Shown piece after piece: positions 37,790 through 49,175 of a stretch of 64,000 bases of DNA. This DNA comes from Spinacia oleracea. Lineage: Eukaryota; Streptophyta; Magnoliopsida; Caryophyllales; Amaranthaceae. A program made the translations under genes and the position numbers. Numbering within the stretch: the first letter of the stretch is position 1; each line of letters begins with the position of its first letter. Location of the stretch: the NCBI RefSeq assembly GCF_020520425.1, contig NC_079487.1, positions 108,162,141 to 108,226,140 on the forward strand, read 5' to 3'. The notes under the pieces were generated by a model. The model was not told the DNA's origin, did not search any database, and saw only the letters and a list, made by a program, of their open reading frames with translations.

Positions 37790-38075
37790 GAAACAATATT
37801 AAAAGACCAAGTGTCCCAAAATCCTACATCCTCTGGCTACATTGTGAGCTTTATCCACCTCCTGTCTTTGAACTTTTAGAATGGTGCTTTGTCGGAAGCT
37901 GGATCCCATAGCCTTGATGTCTCTTATAGTACCTACAATCGATATATCACTCACTTTCCCCATGCGAAGATACGAAATAAGAGCAGCTGAGTCCGTATTA
38001 ACCCGCAATTGACTAATGTGTCTATTTGACTCCCAGGTTAGGGCAAGAAGGCAAGCTTTCGCTTCTGCATCATGT
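37790..38075 (-). pseudogene. Fragment of a LINE-type RNase H domain
   Basis: On the minus strand the frame reads like the C-terminal RVT_3 / RNase H-like domain that ends many plant LINE-type polyproteins: an AEAKACLLALTW-type opening, then VNTDSAALISYL (the TDS motif) and VDKAHNVAR near the end. Only about 90 residues remain, with no RT upstream. It is therefore a truncated relic. Confidence 0.6.
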
Positions 38076-38084
38076 TTTAATTTA

Positions 38085-38370
38085 GAATTTTAAGTAAATA
38101 TTATTACGTTGTATTTTAAGTAAAGTTAGACTCTCTTTCTTCTACAATGATGTTTTAATTTAGAATTTTGACACTATTTACAATTGAAATAATCTTCTAA
38201 ATTATTTCAAATATATAAGAAAAAACGTATTCACGTGGGGTCTTGTTTGATTCATCTCAATGAGTACTTTAACAATATCAAAATTTTATAATTTTTGCTA
38301 ATGTTTAATCGGATATTTAAATGATACAAAATGTGCATTGACAAACGTGAAAAATAGATACTGGAACATC
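38085..38370. mobile_element. MITE relic related to 39331-39608
   Basis: It shares TTTTGACACTATTTACAATTGAA, AATCTTCTAAA, TCTTGTTTGATTC and AATATCAAAATTTTATA in the same order with the element at 39331-39608. The ends are unclear. Confidence 0.4.
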
Positions 38371-38744
38371 ATTATGGAAAGACATGGGGTCAAATTCATC
38401 ACAATGGTTGAAATTCTCTTGGAAATGTTATATATATTCCTCGTAAATTTATCTAACTTCACTTTTTTATGTGTATAATTTTATAATACCCACACAATAT
38501 CATAAATAACCGCCATCATTTTTAAGCAATTTAATGTGAAGTTAATATCGATGATCCAAATAGGACAATTAAAATGGAATAAAAGAAGTTTGTTAAAGCG
38601 ACAATTAAAAAAGTATAGAGGGAGTATGAGCAATGAAAATTTAAAGATTATCTTGCGAAAGAATGAGTTGGGTTAATCTTGTTATACCATTAGAACTCCA
38701 TGAGCATTATACTTCATATTATTTTTTATTCCAATGAAAAAATG
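38371..38744. other. Spacer
   Basis: AT-rich sequence with a Stowaway-like end (AGAGGGAGTATGAG near 38618). No gene. Confidence 0.4.
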
Positions 38745-39103
38745 TAGGGATGATAATTCAGTCTAAGTCCGATCTGAAACTGACTTAATCCGATGAATAA
38801 AAAATCCAATCCGAATCCAAAAAGTTAAAATTTGATCTGAAATCTGTAGGAGGTGCAATTTGTGGAAAATCTGATAAATCCGACTCGAATTCTATTACTA
38901 CTGCCACCTCATCTCTTATTTTTTAATTGCTAAATAATCCGACCCGACTAAGCTCGACCCGATCCAAGGTAAAATAATCCTACATAAGTCCGATAAATAT
39001 AATTCGAGTCTGAGTCCAACTTAAAAAAAGACGAGTTCGAATAGTGGTGGGTCGGACATAAAATTCGTATAATCCAACCCGATCTGACCCATTGTCATCC
39101 TTA
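38745..39103. mobile_element. hAT-like relic
   Basis: The ends TAGGGATGATAAT and inverted TAAGGATGACAAT match the hAT-like element at 7615. The interior has many CCGA / GACCCGA motifs. The flanking 8-mers agree only partly, so it is old or its edges are slightly misplaced. Confidence 0.45.
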
Positions 39104-39330
39104 TAAAAATTATTTTTTTTAAAAAAAAGGATTTGGTTTGATGGATTAGGATATGTTTCTTTTTTTTAATTAGGGTATGGGTTTGGATATGTTTATGATG
39201 TCTTTAATGTGCTAACTTTACTTCTCCTGATTTCTGACTTATTGGTCGGAAATAAATAGGGATTGAGGGGCTGCTTATTTTTTCTTGTTTGGGGGTGGGT
39301 GGGTAGTGAAGGTCGATAATTTGTACTCGT

Positions 39331-39608
39331 ATTAAAGTACTCCCTTCGTTATCAAATACGGAGTACTTTTTGGAATTTTGGCACTATTCACAATTGAAGA
39401 GAATCTTCTAATTTACTTTTAATACGTATTGTCGTATTTCAAAATATAGTCATGTGTAATCTTGTTTTGTTCGTCTCGGTTTGTAGTTTAATAATATCAA
39501 AATTTTATATTTTTTAACATACACATTTGGAGATATTTATGTTTAAATATTGAGTTGAAACGGATGAAAAAGTCAAGAGGGGACTAATATTTAAGAACAG
39601 ATGGAGTA
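39331..39608. mobile_element. Stowaway-type MITE
   Basis: TACTCCCTTCGTTATCAAATAC at the left faces AAGAACAGATGGAGTAGTA at the right, matching the CTCCCTCCGT-type termini common in plants. AT-rich, about 280 bp. Confidence 0.5.
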
Positions 39609-40529
39609 GTAACATAATTATTAAATGATGTAAAGTTTATGATTTCAACATGTGACGAAAGATTGACCATTAGAGCATTAGGTAGTGCTTGGCCAAGCTT
39701 CTAAAAGTGTTTCTAGAACCCAGAATCTAAAACTAGGCCAAATAACGTATTTCTAGAAAATGATTTATACTTCTTGATAAACCCAAGCAGGATTATCGGA
39801 GAGGATATACTTATATCCCTCTTCTCTACTCTCTCTCTCACTTTCTCCTTTTGACACATCATATTCTTTTTTTTTCCATATCATTTTCCACTATCTCATT
39901 CCTCTTTCTATTTCTATATTTTTCCACACATCAATGGAAATCCTCTCTCATTTCCTCTCCACCACATATTATCTTTCTTATTAAAATATTTAATTTAGAA
40001 ATAATGATAATTTCAAGTGTTCAAGTGTTTGATAAAATAAATCGATTTGTAACCTTGACAATAATAAACTTTGTTAAAATAACATTGATAATAATTAAAA
40101 ATATTGCAATACAATGACAATAACAAACCCTAACATTGAGAATATAAAAACATTACTACTAACGTTAATTAATACAATACACTAATAGTAATTAAAAACC
40201 ATGACAGTAAGTGAGAAAAAATGACAGTAATAAACCCTAACGGTGATAATAATAATAAAAACTGTAGTTACTACTAATAATTCAAAGTAAAAACCTACTA
40301 CTAAACTCATCTCTTAGTTTCAGGAACATTTGTGCTTCAAGTTCATCATAAAAAGATGAATGTATGAAATATGGTTAAAATTAGGTTCATTTTATAGAGA
40401 GAAAAAAATAGTCGTTGGTGTTTTCTTTTTTACAAATAAGTTACCGTTTTTTATTTATTACCGTTATAAAATTATTACCGTTGGTAAAATTGTTCAAACC
40501 ACTCAATTATTAAGAGCATGAACATTTGG
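39609..40529. other. AT-rich spacer with ATAATAA runs
   Basis: No gene. The 39851-40117 plus frame is Phe/Ser/Ile-rich low complexity. A fragment at about 40060-40310 (ATTAATACAATACACTAATAG, CCCTAACGGTGATAATAATA) looks like MITE interior sequence. Confidence 0.4.
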
Positions 40530-40860
40530 GAGGACATGATCTGTACAAAATGGTTCTGATCTATACATGATATGTTTTTTATCTGATCAGTACAAATCTG
40601 CTCTGATATGGACATGATCTGTACACATCAGTTTTGATGTGGACATGATCTGTATAAATCATTTCTGATATAGACATGATCTGTATAGATTCGTTATGAT
40701 CTAGACATGATCTGTACTGATTGGTTCTGATATAGACATGATATGTACAAATCGGTTCTGGTCTAGACATGATCTGTATAAATCAGTTCTGGTCTAGATA
40801 TGATATGTATAGATCTGGACATGATTTAATTTGGACATATCGATTATGACCTGTACATGG
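40530..40860. repeat. Degenerate GACATGATCTGTACA tandem array
   Basis: About eight head-to-tail units, mostly 33-42 bp, carry the core GACATGATCTGTA followed by AAATCxGTTCTGATnT. Short GATCTGAT runs recur at 41064-41160. Confidence 0.8.
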
Positions 40861-40994
40861 TTTAATTTGTTAATGTTTTATTTATGCGTTAAGTAATGCT
40901 CCATACTAAGTAGATCATAATTACATCGACAACAATATCTTTTTTTATTAAAGCAATAATAATAACAATAAAATAATAGTAATAATAACAAATG

Positions 40995-41049
<55 letters not shown>

Positions 41050-41060
41050 TAATAATAATC
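40995..41060. repeat. (AAT)n microsatellite
   Basis: Near-perfect AAT/ATA trinucleotide run of about 65 bp. Confidence 0.95.
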
Positions 41061-41577
41061 ATTTGATATGATCCGAACTTATTTTTTCTGATCTAATCTG
41101 ATCTAAACTTATTTTTCTGATCTGATCTGATCTGATCTAATATGATTAAATCTGAAATAAGTAATAAGGCTCTGAAATAAGGTGAACTTAACGAGCCTAA
41201 TTATGGCTATGGCTCATGGGCCCTGAGCTTGTATAACACATTTGGTGGTTTTGTGACCAATAAATGTTCCTGCAGGTTGTTGGCCTGTAGGCTATAGATG
41301 TGGACTTTAATATGAGTACATGAGTAATATGACCATATTTCCACATATAATTATATATAGTTTATGAGAAATACGAAGTACTTCGTATAATCTTTTTTTT
41401 TTTTTTGACAGTAATTACAAACATGAAACAAGAATAAAAAAATGGACGATGATAAAGGTCGCAAGTTGCGACAACATTTAGTTGTCGCAATCTTACGTGT
41501 CGCAGTTTAATTGGTACATATAAGCGCCACGTAGGTTATGCGTCATCATAATATTTTTACTATTAATTCAATATTTC

Positions 41578-41906
41578 TGTTGTGGGCAAAATTACCGCGC
41601 CTTCGTGTACCAATGAGGACGTGACACATGGCACGTATTGCGCCCCCTAAGCAGAAATCATACGAAGTCTACTCCGAGGCATTCCCCAGCCAATCATGTA
41701 AGGGGAATATTAGGTCATTCCCCCAAAAACCTAGTACTATAAATATTCCCACTTCCCTAGAAAAAGGGGTCACAATCAATACATTCTAGAGCAATTGCTG
41801 CTCTGCCTTCTCTCTACTTTCTCTCTCTATAAAAATACAATCTTGTTTAATCTTTAAAAGTTACCAAGAAACCTCCAAGGTATCTCACCGGAAAAACCCC
41901 ACAACA
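41578..41906 (+). repeat. 5' LTR (deleted form)
   Basis: At 329 bp it matches the 3' LTR except for loss of 193 bp after GAGGCAT (41682) and a missing TC. The deletion is bounded by a CAT microhomology. The TATA box (TATAAAT, 41738-41744) survives. The G-box present in the 3' LTR is lost. Confidence 0.93.
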
Positions 41907-41908
41907 TT

Positions 41909-41920
41909 TGGCGCCGTCTG
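41909..41920 (+). promoter_or_regulatory. Primer binding site
   Basis: TGGCGCCGTCTG begins two bases after the 5' LTR. The first nine or ten bases complement the 3' end of plant tRNA-Asp (ending ACGGCGCCA). The match then fades, as in many Tat elements. Confidence 0.6.
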
Positions 41921-41937
41921 TGGGGAGGTACGGTAAC

Positions 41938-43841
41938 ATGGAAGATCAACGACAGGACAACGATACTGGGCGGCCTACGCGAGTAGAGCGGCCACCCCTC
42001 GAAAGAGAAATGCCGACTGAGCATCATACGCCGGCCACAAGAATCACCGAAGATGCCGCGCGTATATTTGCGGCCGGGCACACCCCTCGTCACACTGCCG
42101 AGGTAGAGGTGATCAGCGAGGAGGACGACCAGGCCAATCGCACCCCTCCTGGAGGACACCTGGACCCTCGGGTGGATACGGTAATAGAAGAGAACCCTGA
42201 TATGCCTGTCTCTGTGGGTGCTCTTCGGGCTATTTTGGCCGAGTTCCAAGTTGATGTGGGAAAGACAGTTAATGCTGAGGTACAGAAGAGTATGCTGATC
42301 TACACCACTGCTGTGGCTGCAAATCATGAGAGGCCGGCAAGCAATAGGCCAACACTTTCTTTGCGCCCCCCAAATGTCTGGACTAGGCTGACAGGCGAGG
42401 ACCTGAGGAGACAGCCGCCAGCAAGTCAGCCCAATCAGGCAATGTCTTACCTACCACGCCGAATGCCACGGCGGTTGATCGGAGAAACGTCCCGAGGACG
42501 TGAGCAGCCACGCGCAGAGCAACTGCCTGACTCTGAGTCTGAACTTTCTGACACGGGGTCAACCCCCGTCATGCCGGATAGACCTCTCACTCATCCAACT
42601 TATACGCATCTGAGCCAGGCGCGTCCAGGGGTCACCCGTCCAACCCGTCAAACTCGCGGACGCGAGTCTTCCCAACGGCTACCCTACTCAAGGCGTCAAG
42701 ATCCTGTGTATCACATTCAGGAGGGGGTGTCCAACATGGCCCTAGGGCACACCACCCCTTTTGCAGACTCCATCATGAGAGCCCCGAGGGAACCCAAAGT
42801 CAAGCCGCCCAACATTGATGCTTACGATGGTACCACAGATCCGGACATGCACCTCTTGGTTTACCGGCATCACATGTATGTCCAAGGAACAACTGACTCA
42901 ACCTGGTGTAAGTATTTTCCGGGCACACTCAAAGGAGTAGCCTCTAAGTGGTTTGAGAGACTTCCAGCCGGAACTATTCGCTCTTTTTCGGAGCTCGAGC
43001 TATTGTTCTCTACTCGGTTCATGGCTCACAAGGAAGAGAAGAAGACGAGCATGCATCTGAGTAGGATTCAGCAAGGGAAGGACGAGTCCCTGAGGAGTTA
43101 TGTGAAAAGATTCAATCTAGAGGCAGGGCAAATTCCGGATTTGCCAGATGGTGTTGCATTCGATAACTTCATTCGAGGGCTTAAAAAGGGCTCTTTCAAG
43201 TTTGATCTGGTAAAGAAAAGCGTCCGAACAATGGCAGAAGTGCTGGATGAGGCCGAGGCCTTCATTCATGCAACAGAGATTTGCAGCGTCCCGAAAGATC
43301 CCAGAGGAAGTGATACCGCCGAGCTAGCGGCAAAAAAGGAGAAATTCGAAAAGAAGAACCGGCCTAACGGGACGTGGGCTATTGCAAAAGAGTCAGACAG
43401 GGCCCCCGGAGCGGCAGGTCAGAAACGGCCCAGAACTTATGATCGGGAGCGATTTGATATAACACAGACATGTACACAATTCTGATGGACGTCGGGTCCA
43501 AATATGACATTGATCGTCCATTTCGCATGAAGTCGCCACCAGAAAGTAGGGACCCCAAACTGTACTGTCACTTTCACAGTGACATTGGGCATGACACCAA
43601 TGAATGTAAGAGCTTGAAAAGGGCATTGGACGGCCTAGCCACCAAGGGATTCTTAAAGAGTTATATCAGCAGGAACACGGGAGGTTCTGGCAAACCCTTC
43701 TACAAGAAAAACAAATCCCCTCCCTCGGAGGAAGATGGGAATCGTACCGACCCAGAGTGCGTAGCAGTCATCTCCGGAGGATTGGCCGCCGGCGGGCCGA
43801 CCATGAGGGGCCAGAAGGATTATGCCAAGCGATTGGGGTAA
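41938..43841 (+). pseudogene. gag: gag, frameshifted
   Basis: The frame from ATG 41938 gives a disordered Arg/Pro-rich N-terminus. A Retrotrans_gag capsid domain follows (about 42800-43280; YDGTTDPDMHL, WFERLPAGTIRSF, SLRSYVKRFN, FIRGL). It stops at 43485, while the continuing Gag sequence lies in another frame from about 43455. That second part carries a C-x2-H zinc-finger-like motif (YCHFHSDIGHDTNEC) and ends at TAA 43839-43841. One frameshift thus separates capsid and zinc finger. Gag packages the RNA genome in cytoplasmic particles. This copy should not make full-length Gag unless the shift is bypassed. Confidence 0.85.
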
Positions 43842-46478
43842 GTGATGCTGTCCGGCAAGGCCACAGTTGACCCGTTTCCAAAAGTTGAAATCGGCGAGGC
43901 CGACCGTGGGAAAATCTCCACCCCGCATGACGATCCTTTGGTAATTGAGTTAAAAGTTGCTAACCTGAGGGTTAGGCGTATTTTGGTTGATACAGGAAGT
44001 TCGTCGGACATAATTAGTCTAGAGTGCTTGAATCGGCTGCAACATGATTCCTCAAAGATTGAGAAAATCCACTATCCCATTATAGGCTTCGGAGGTAGTG
44101 TCATCCACCCAGTCGGCATAATTACCCTTCCTCTGAGGATGGGAAATAAAAAGGAATCTCGGCAAATGGATGTCCGTTTTCTCATAGTGAAAGATCTGAC
44201 GGCATATAACATCATCTTGGGGCGTCCTACGTTGAATAGGGCAAAGGCTGTCATTGTGACTCATCTGATGCTTCTTAAGTTCATTTGTGACGATGGGAGT
44301 GTCAGCACTATACATGGTGACCAGCAACAAGCTAGAGATTGCTACCTAACCACCTTAAGTCCAGAAGCATGGGGGACGGGTGAAGAGAAAGGGACATCGA
44401 GCAACAAACGAAAATGTGGCGACACGCAACCCAAGGTCGTCAAAGAAACATTAACTATCTCAGCAGGGCACATGGAAGAGAGACGCCCAGAGCCTGTTGG
44501 GGCCCATTTCAATGTGGTTTTAAACACAGATAAACCTGACAGAGTAGTGCCCATCGGGATTTCTCCTGACGACCCGCTGGCGGCAGAGTTGGTCCACCTT
44601 TTGAGAGAATTTGAAGATATCTTTGCTTTCACGGTGGACGAAATGCCGGGTATTGACCCTGCTGTGGCCGTCCATAAGCTGAATGTGGACCCAAACTTTA
44701 AACCGGTTCGTCAGAAGAAAAGGAACCATGGGGAAGATAGAAATCAGGCGGCAGCCGCGGAAATACAAAAGCTGATGGAGGCTGGGTTCGTCAGGCCTAG
44801 TCAGTACCCCGACTGGGTTGCTAACGTGGTCCTCGTCAAAAAACCTAATGGTACCTGGAGAATGTGTGTTGATTACACCAACCTCAATAAGGCATGTCCA
44901 AAGGACAGTTTCCCATTGCCCAAGATTGACCGGCTCGTCGACTCTACAGCAGGGCATGCTATGATGAGCTTTATGGATGCCTACTCAGGGTTTCATCAGA
45001 TTCCGTTGTGGCCTGACGACCAGGAAAAAACGTCATTTGTTACTGAACAAGGCCTTTACTGCTACAAGGTGATGCCGTTTGGGTTAAAGAATGCACCGGC
45101 CACCTTTCAGCATCTTATTAACACTGTGTTCATTAAGCAGCTCGGCAGAAATATTGAAGCTTACATTGATGATATGATCGTAAAAAGTAAGCTGAGGGCG
45201 GCGCACATAACTGATCTCAAGGAGACATTTGAGACTATTCGAGCTTACAACATGAGGTTGAATCCTAAGAAGTGTGTGTTCGGGGTGACGGCAGGCAAAT
45301 TCTTAGGTTTCTTGATTGATGAAAGAGGAATTGAAGCCAACCCAGACAAAATCCAGGCAGTAATTGATATGAGCTCACCAAAGACAGTGAAGGAGGTCCA
45401 GCGGCTCACAGGTTGCTTGGCCGCCCTGGGCAGATTCCTTTCCAGGGCTGGAGACAAGTGCCACTACTTTTTCTGGTCTGTCAGAAAGAAGGCCAAGTTT
45501 GAATGGTCGGACGAGGCCGAGGCGGCATTGGTCAGATTAAAGGAGCACTTACATACCTTGCCTCGTCTTGTTAGCCCCTTGCTAGGAGAGACTTTGTACA
45601 TATATCTCGCTGTGTCCGAGCACTCGTTGAGTGTCGTTCTACTGACAGAAAGGGAGGGAATACAGATGCCGGTATACTTTGTCAGTCATGTTCTTCAAAA
45701 TGCTGAAGTTAGATACCCTACAGTGGAAAAGTTTGGCTTAGCTCTATTCATGGCCAGCAAAAAGCTCCGTCCTTATTTCTTAGCTCACAAAATAGTGGTC
45801 TACACAGATCAACCGCTCAAATTGCCTTTCACAAAGCTGGAGGCGTCAGGACGAATGCTAAATTGGGCAATAGAGCTGAACGCCTTTGATATCACCTATG
45901 AGCCGAGGAAAGCTGTCAAGGGGCAGGCATGTGCCGACTTTATTGTTGAAATGACGAGGCCAGACTTTGCCAAGAATACAAACACGGTGTGGACAGTGTA
46001 TGTAGACGGCTCATCCACACAGAATGGATGTGGAGCAGGGATAATCTGTCACTCCCCAGAAGGAGATACTTTTGAGTATGCTATGCGATTTAACTTCCAG
46101 GCGTCGAATAATGAAGCCGAATATGAAGCTCTGCTTTGTGGCATTAAAATGTGTAAGGCGGCAGGCGCCGAGGATATTGTAGCACTATCTGACTCCCAAC
46201 TGATTGTAAGCCAAGTTAATGGGACCTACGAAGCTAGGGATCCGACTATGGTCAAATACATGCAGGCCGTCCATCAGGAAGTAGAGCCACTGAAAAGTTT
46301 TGAAGTAAGGCAAGTCCCTCGCTCGGAAAATAACCAAGCTGATGCCCTGTCAAAGTTGGCAAGTTCCGCGTCTTGTGATACCCCTCGGCACGTGTTTTGG
46401 GAGGTAAAAGAGCACAAAAGTGTTGAGCAAATGGAGGTGGAAACTCTTGACAGAACGTCCGGCCACATGGATGGATGA
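43842..46478 (+). pseudogene. pol: pol: protease, RT, dual RNase H
   Basis: This frame continues directly, in the same frame, after the TAA that ends gag; with readthrough it would be a Gag-Pol fusion. Domains in order: aspartic protease (LVDTGSSSDII, about residues 50-60); reverse transcriptase with VDYTNLN, FPLPKID, MDAYSGFHQI, the catalytic YIDDMIV and FLGFLIDERGIEANP; an RNase H of the usual Ty3/gypsy position that looks decayed; and a second RNase H (VYVDGSST, ASNNEAEYEALLCG, SDSQL, NNQADALSKLA) with plausible D-E-D-D residues. The second domain marks the Tat lineage. It is cut by a frameshift near 46440-46478, so integrase falls in another frame. Confidence 0.88.
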
Positions 46479-47702
46479 CATAGTGAACTTCAAAATGAAG
46501 GGAGTCTTGCCCGAAGACTCAAGGGAAGCGGCAAAACTTCAAAAGAAATGTTCTTGGTTTGAAATGTGGAACGGCACCCTCTATAAAAAGGCCTACTCCC
46601 GTCCTTTGTTAAGATGTGTAACACCTGAGAAGGGGAAGGAAATTCTAGAAGACCTTCATCAGGGATTGTGCAGCTCGCATATTGGTGGAAGGGCTTTGGC
46701 TGAAAAGGCACTTCGAACCGGCTATTACTGGCCGACTCTTAAGGAGGACGCAATCTCACTGGTCAAGAGGTGTGACAAATGCCAGCGCTTTTCTCACCTA
46801 ATACACCAACCAGCACGAGTTCTGACGCCCATTACAAGCCCAATTCCATTCGCTAAATGGGGGATGGATCTTCTAGGCCCATTTACGACCGCACCAGGAG
46901 GAAGGCGTTATGTCATCGTTGCTGTTGATTACTTCACCAAATGGGTGGAGGCAGAAGCGCTCAAAAACATAAAAACTACTGATGTGAGAGCATTCATTTG
47001 GAAGAACATCATGACTCGCTTTGGGATTCCACAGGCTATCGTCTTTGATAATGGGCCCCAGTTTGAGACGCCTAAGCTGAAAGAGTGGCTGGCAGATCAC
47101 GGTATACACACTTGTTTTGCATCAGTCGGACGACCCCAAGCCAATGGTCAGGTTGAGGCGTTCAACAAAATTATCTCTGAAGGAATGAAAAAGAAGCTTG
47201 ACGAAGCCAAAGGTCTGTGGGCTGATGAGCTGCCAAATGTCTTATGGTCCATCCGCACTACGGCTAAGAATTCAACCGGTGAAACACCCTTCTTGCTAGC
47301 CTATGGCGCCGAGGCTGTCCTGCCCATAGAAATTGTGAACCGACGTTGAGAGTCATGCTGTACGACGAAAATGCTAACTGGGAGACAATGAAAGCAGCCT
47401 TGGACTTTCTGCCCGAGGTTAGAGGAAATGCAGCGCTCAGACAACAGCTGTACAAGATAAGGATGGCAAGAGAATACAACAAGAGAGTCTCTAATAGAGT
47501 GCTCAAAGTGGGAGATTTTGTCCTCAGGAAAATGGAGTCCACAGGACGAGCAAATGAACAGGGTAAGCTGACGCCCACTTGGGAGGGACCTTACGAGATC
47601 TATGATGAGGTTAGAGATGGAACCTACCGCATTCAAGACATGCAAGGCCGCCCTATTTTGCGCACTTGGAATGCCGACAATCTCAAGAAGTATTTCTTCT
47701 AG
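46440..47702 (+). pseudogene. integrase with one frameshift
   Basis: Frame 46420-47349 encodes the H-H-C-C zinc domain (LHQGLCSSHIGG ... RCDKCQRF) and the DDE core (Asp in WGMDLLGPF, Asp in VFDNGPQF, Glu in GQVEAFNK). It then terminates at VNRR. The C-terminal domain continues in another frame, 47346-47702, including the GPY/F-like module (LTPTWEGPYEI). A one-base loss near 47340 explains the break. Integrase inserts the cDNA into the genome. The active-site triad is present but the protein would lack its C-terminal domain. Confidence 0.88.
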
Positions 47703-48101
47703 ATATGTGCTAAGCCTTGTCTTAATTACCACGATCCATTGCCCAAGGGGCGGCCTCTAATGGTCATAGTAGGGTAGTAATTACTTTTGTAACCGGCTAA
47801 ATTCGCCTTGCAAAGTTATAAATAATACTACTCTATTTGTCTCACAATATTTATTGCTCGAACAATGAATATAAAAATATACACTCCAATGCATAACCAA
47901 AGCCTAATTGTATGACGGCCTGAGAAGTGGCCCAGATTAGCAAAAACTCTCGGCAAGACTAATTGTTTGAAGCCTAAGAAGTGGCCCAGATTAGCACCAA
48001 GTTGTAGGCTGATCACCTATCCAACTCCCTTCCCAATATAGCAAGCCGCTGGCCGACCAGTACGGCATAGTAAGTGCCAGCGGCACAAATAAACCATAAA
48101 T
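47703..48101 (+). other. Non-coding spacer after integrase
   Basis: 400 bp with no domain-bearing frame. GCCTGAGAAGTGGCCCAGAT / GCCTAAGAAGTGGCCCAGAT occurs twice (about 47919 and 47971). Confidence 0.5.
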
Positions 48102-48285
48102 CATAGGTTGTTTGCTCAAAAGCTCAGCGGCATGAACAACTTTGAAACATAGGTTGTTTGCTCAAAAGCTCAGCGGCATGAACAACTTTGAAACATAGGT
48201 TGTTTGCTCAAAAGCTCAGCGGCATGAACAACTTTGAAACATAGGTTGTTTGCTCAAAAGCTCAGCGGCACCAATAACTTTGAGA
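48102..48285. repeat. 46-bp tandem repeat, four units
   Basis: Units start at 48102, 48148, 48194 and 48240 with the head CATAGGTTGTTTGCTCAAAA. The first three are identical and the fourth diverges at its end. Confidence 0.93.
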
Positions 48286-48900
48286 CAGGTTGTTCACACA
48301 AAAGTGCGGCGGCACGAATATTTGGCCGTCCAGTCCATTTGACGAGCATGCCTAGCGGCAATCATACCTATTGATTGACTTGCGTCAATCAATAACGTTA
48401 TAGACATGCTCGCCAAAGAAAGAGACGACCCCAGTAGTGCCTAGCGGATGATCGGTTGCCTGCGGCACCAATAATTTGAGACAGATTGTTTGCTGAAAAG
48501 TGCGGCGGCATGCACGTTTGGCCGACCAGTCCATTTGACGAGCATGTCTAGCGGCAATCATACCTATTGATTGACTTGCGTCAATCAATATCGTTATAGA
48601 CACGCTCGCCAAAGAAAGCGACGACCACAGTGAGGCCTAGCACATGCTCAGTTGCCTGCGGCACCAACAACTTCGAAACAGGGGTTGTTTGCTCAGAAGT
48701 TCGGCGGCACGAATATTTGGCCGTCCAGACCATTTGACGAGCATGTCTAGCGGCAATCATACCTATTGATTGACTCGCGTCAATCAATAACGTTATAGAC
48801 ATACTCGCCAAAGAAAGAGACGACCATATTAGTGCCTAGCGCATGCTCAGTTGCCTGCGGCACCAACGTGCTTAGTGTACACTCAGTTGCACCTTGGCTA
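48286..48900. repeat. Repeat of about 196 bp with a perfect hairpin, three units
   Basis: Three long units contain the 46-bp motif plus TTTGACGAGCATG and the palindrome TTGATTGAC-nnnn-GTCAATCAA (copies near 48370, 48565 and 48763). The region lies between the convergent sense pol and antisense genes, so a terminator or insulator role is possible but unproven. Confidence 0.8.
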
Positions 48901-49175
48901 CCATACCTATTGATTAAGCCTATAGACTAAGGAATAATCAAATTATGAAGAACAAATAAATGCGAGATAAAAGAACAAAAATAGCCTATTTATAGAACAA
49001 CGCCCGCAAGAGGCGTGCAAAGGTGGCCAAATATTCAAAACAAATTGTTGAGTGCTCAGCAGGCACAATGGTACAGACGCCAGCGGCGCCAAAACATAAC
49101 AAAATAATTTTTTTTCCCTTAGGCATGAGAACACTTAAATAAATTTTTTGCTGGAATAATACAGAAGGAAGCAAA
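48901..49175. other. Spacer, 3' side of the antisense gene
   Basis: Non-coding, probably the 3' UTR of the antisense gene; it holds no supported frame. Confidence 0.4.

Noticed and set aside
41854-42327. 157-codon minus frame across the gag start
   Set aside because: It is a shadow of the GC-rich gag frame and crosses the LTR boundary; no family features. The real antisense gene is elsewhere in the element.
44052-47732. Several minus frames of 60-145 codons under pol and integrase
   Set aside because: All are antisense shadows of conserved sense coding sequence.
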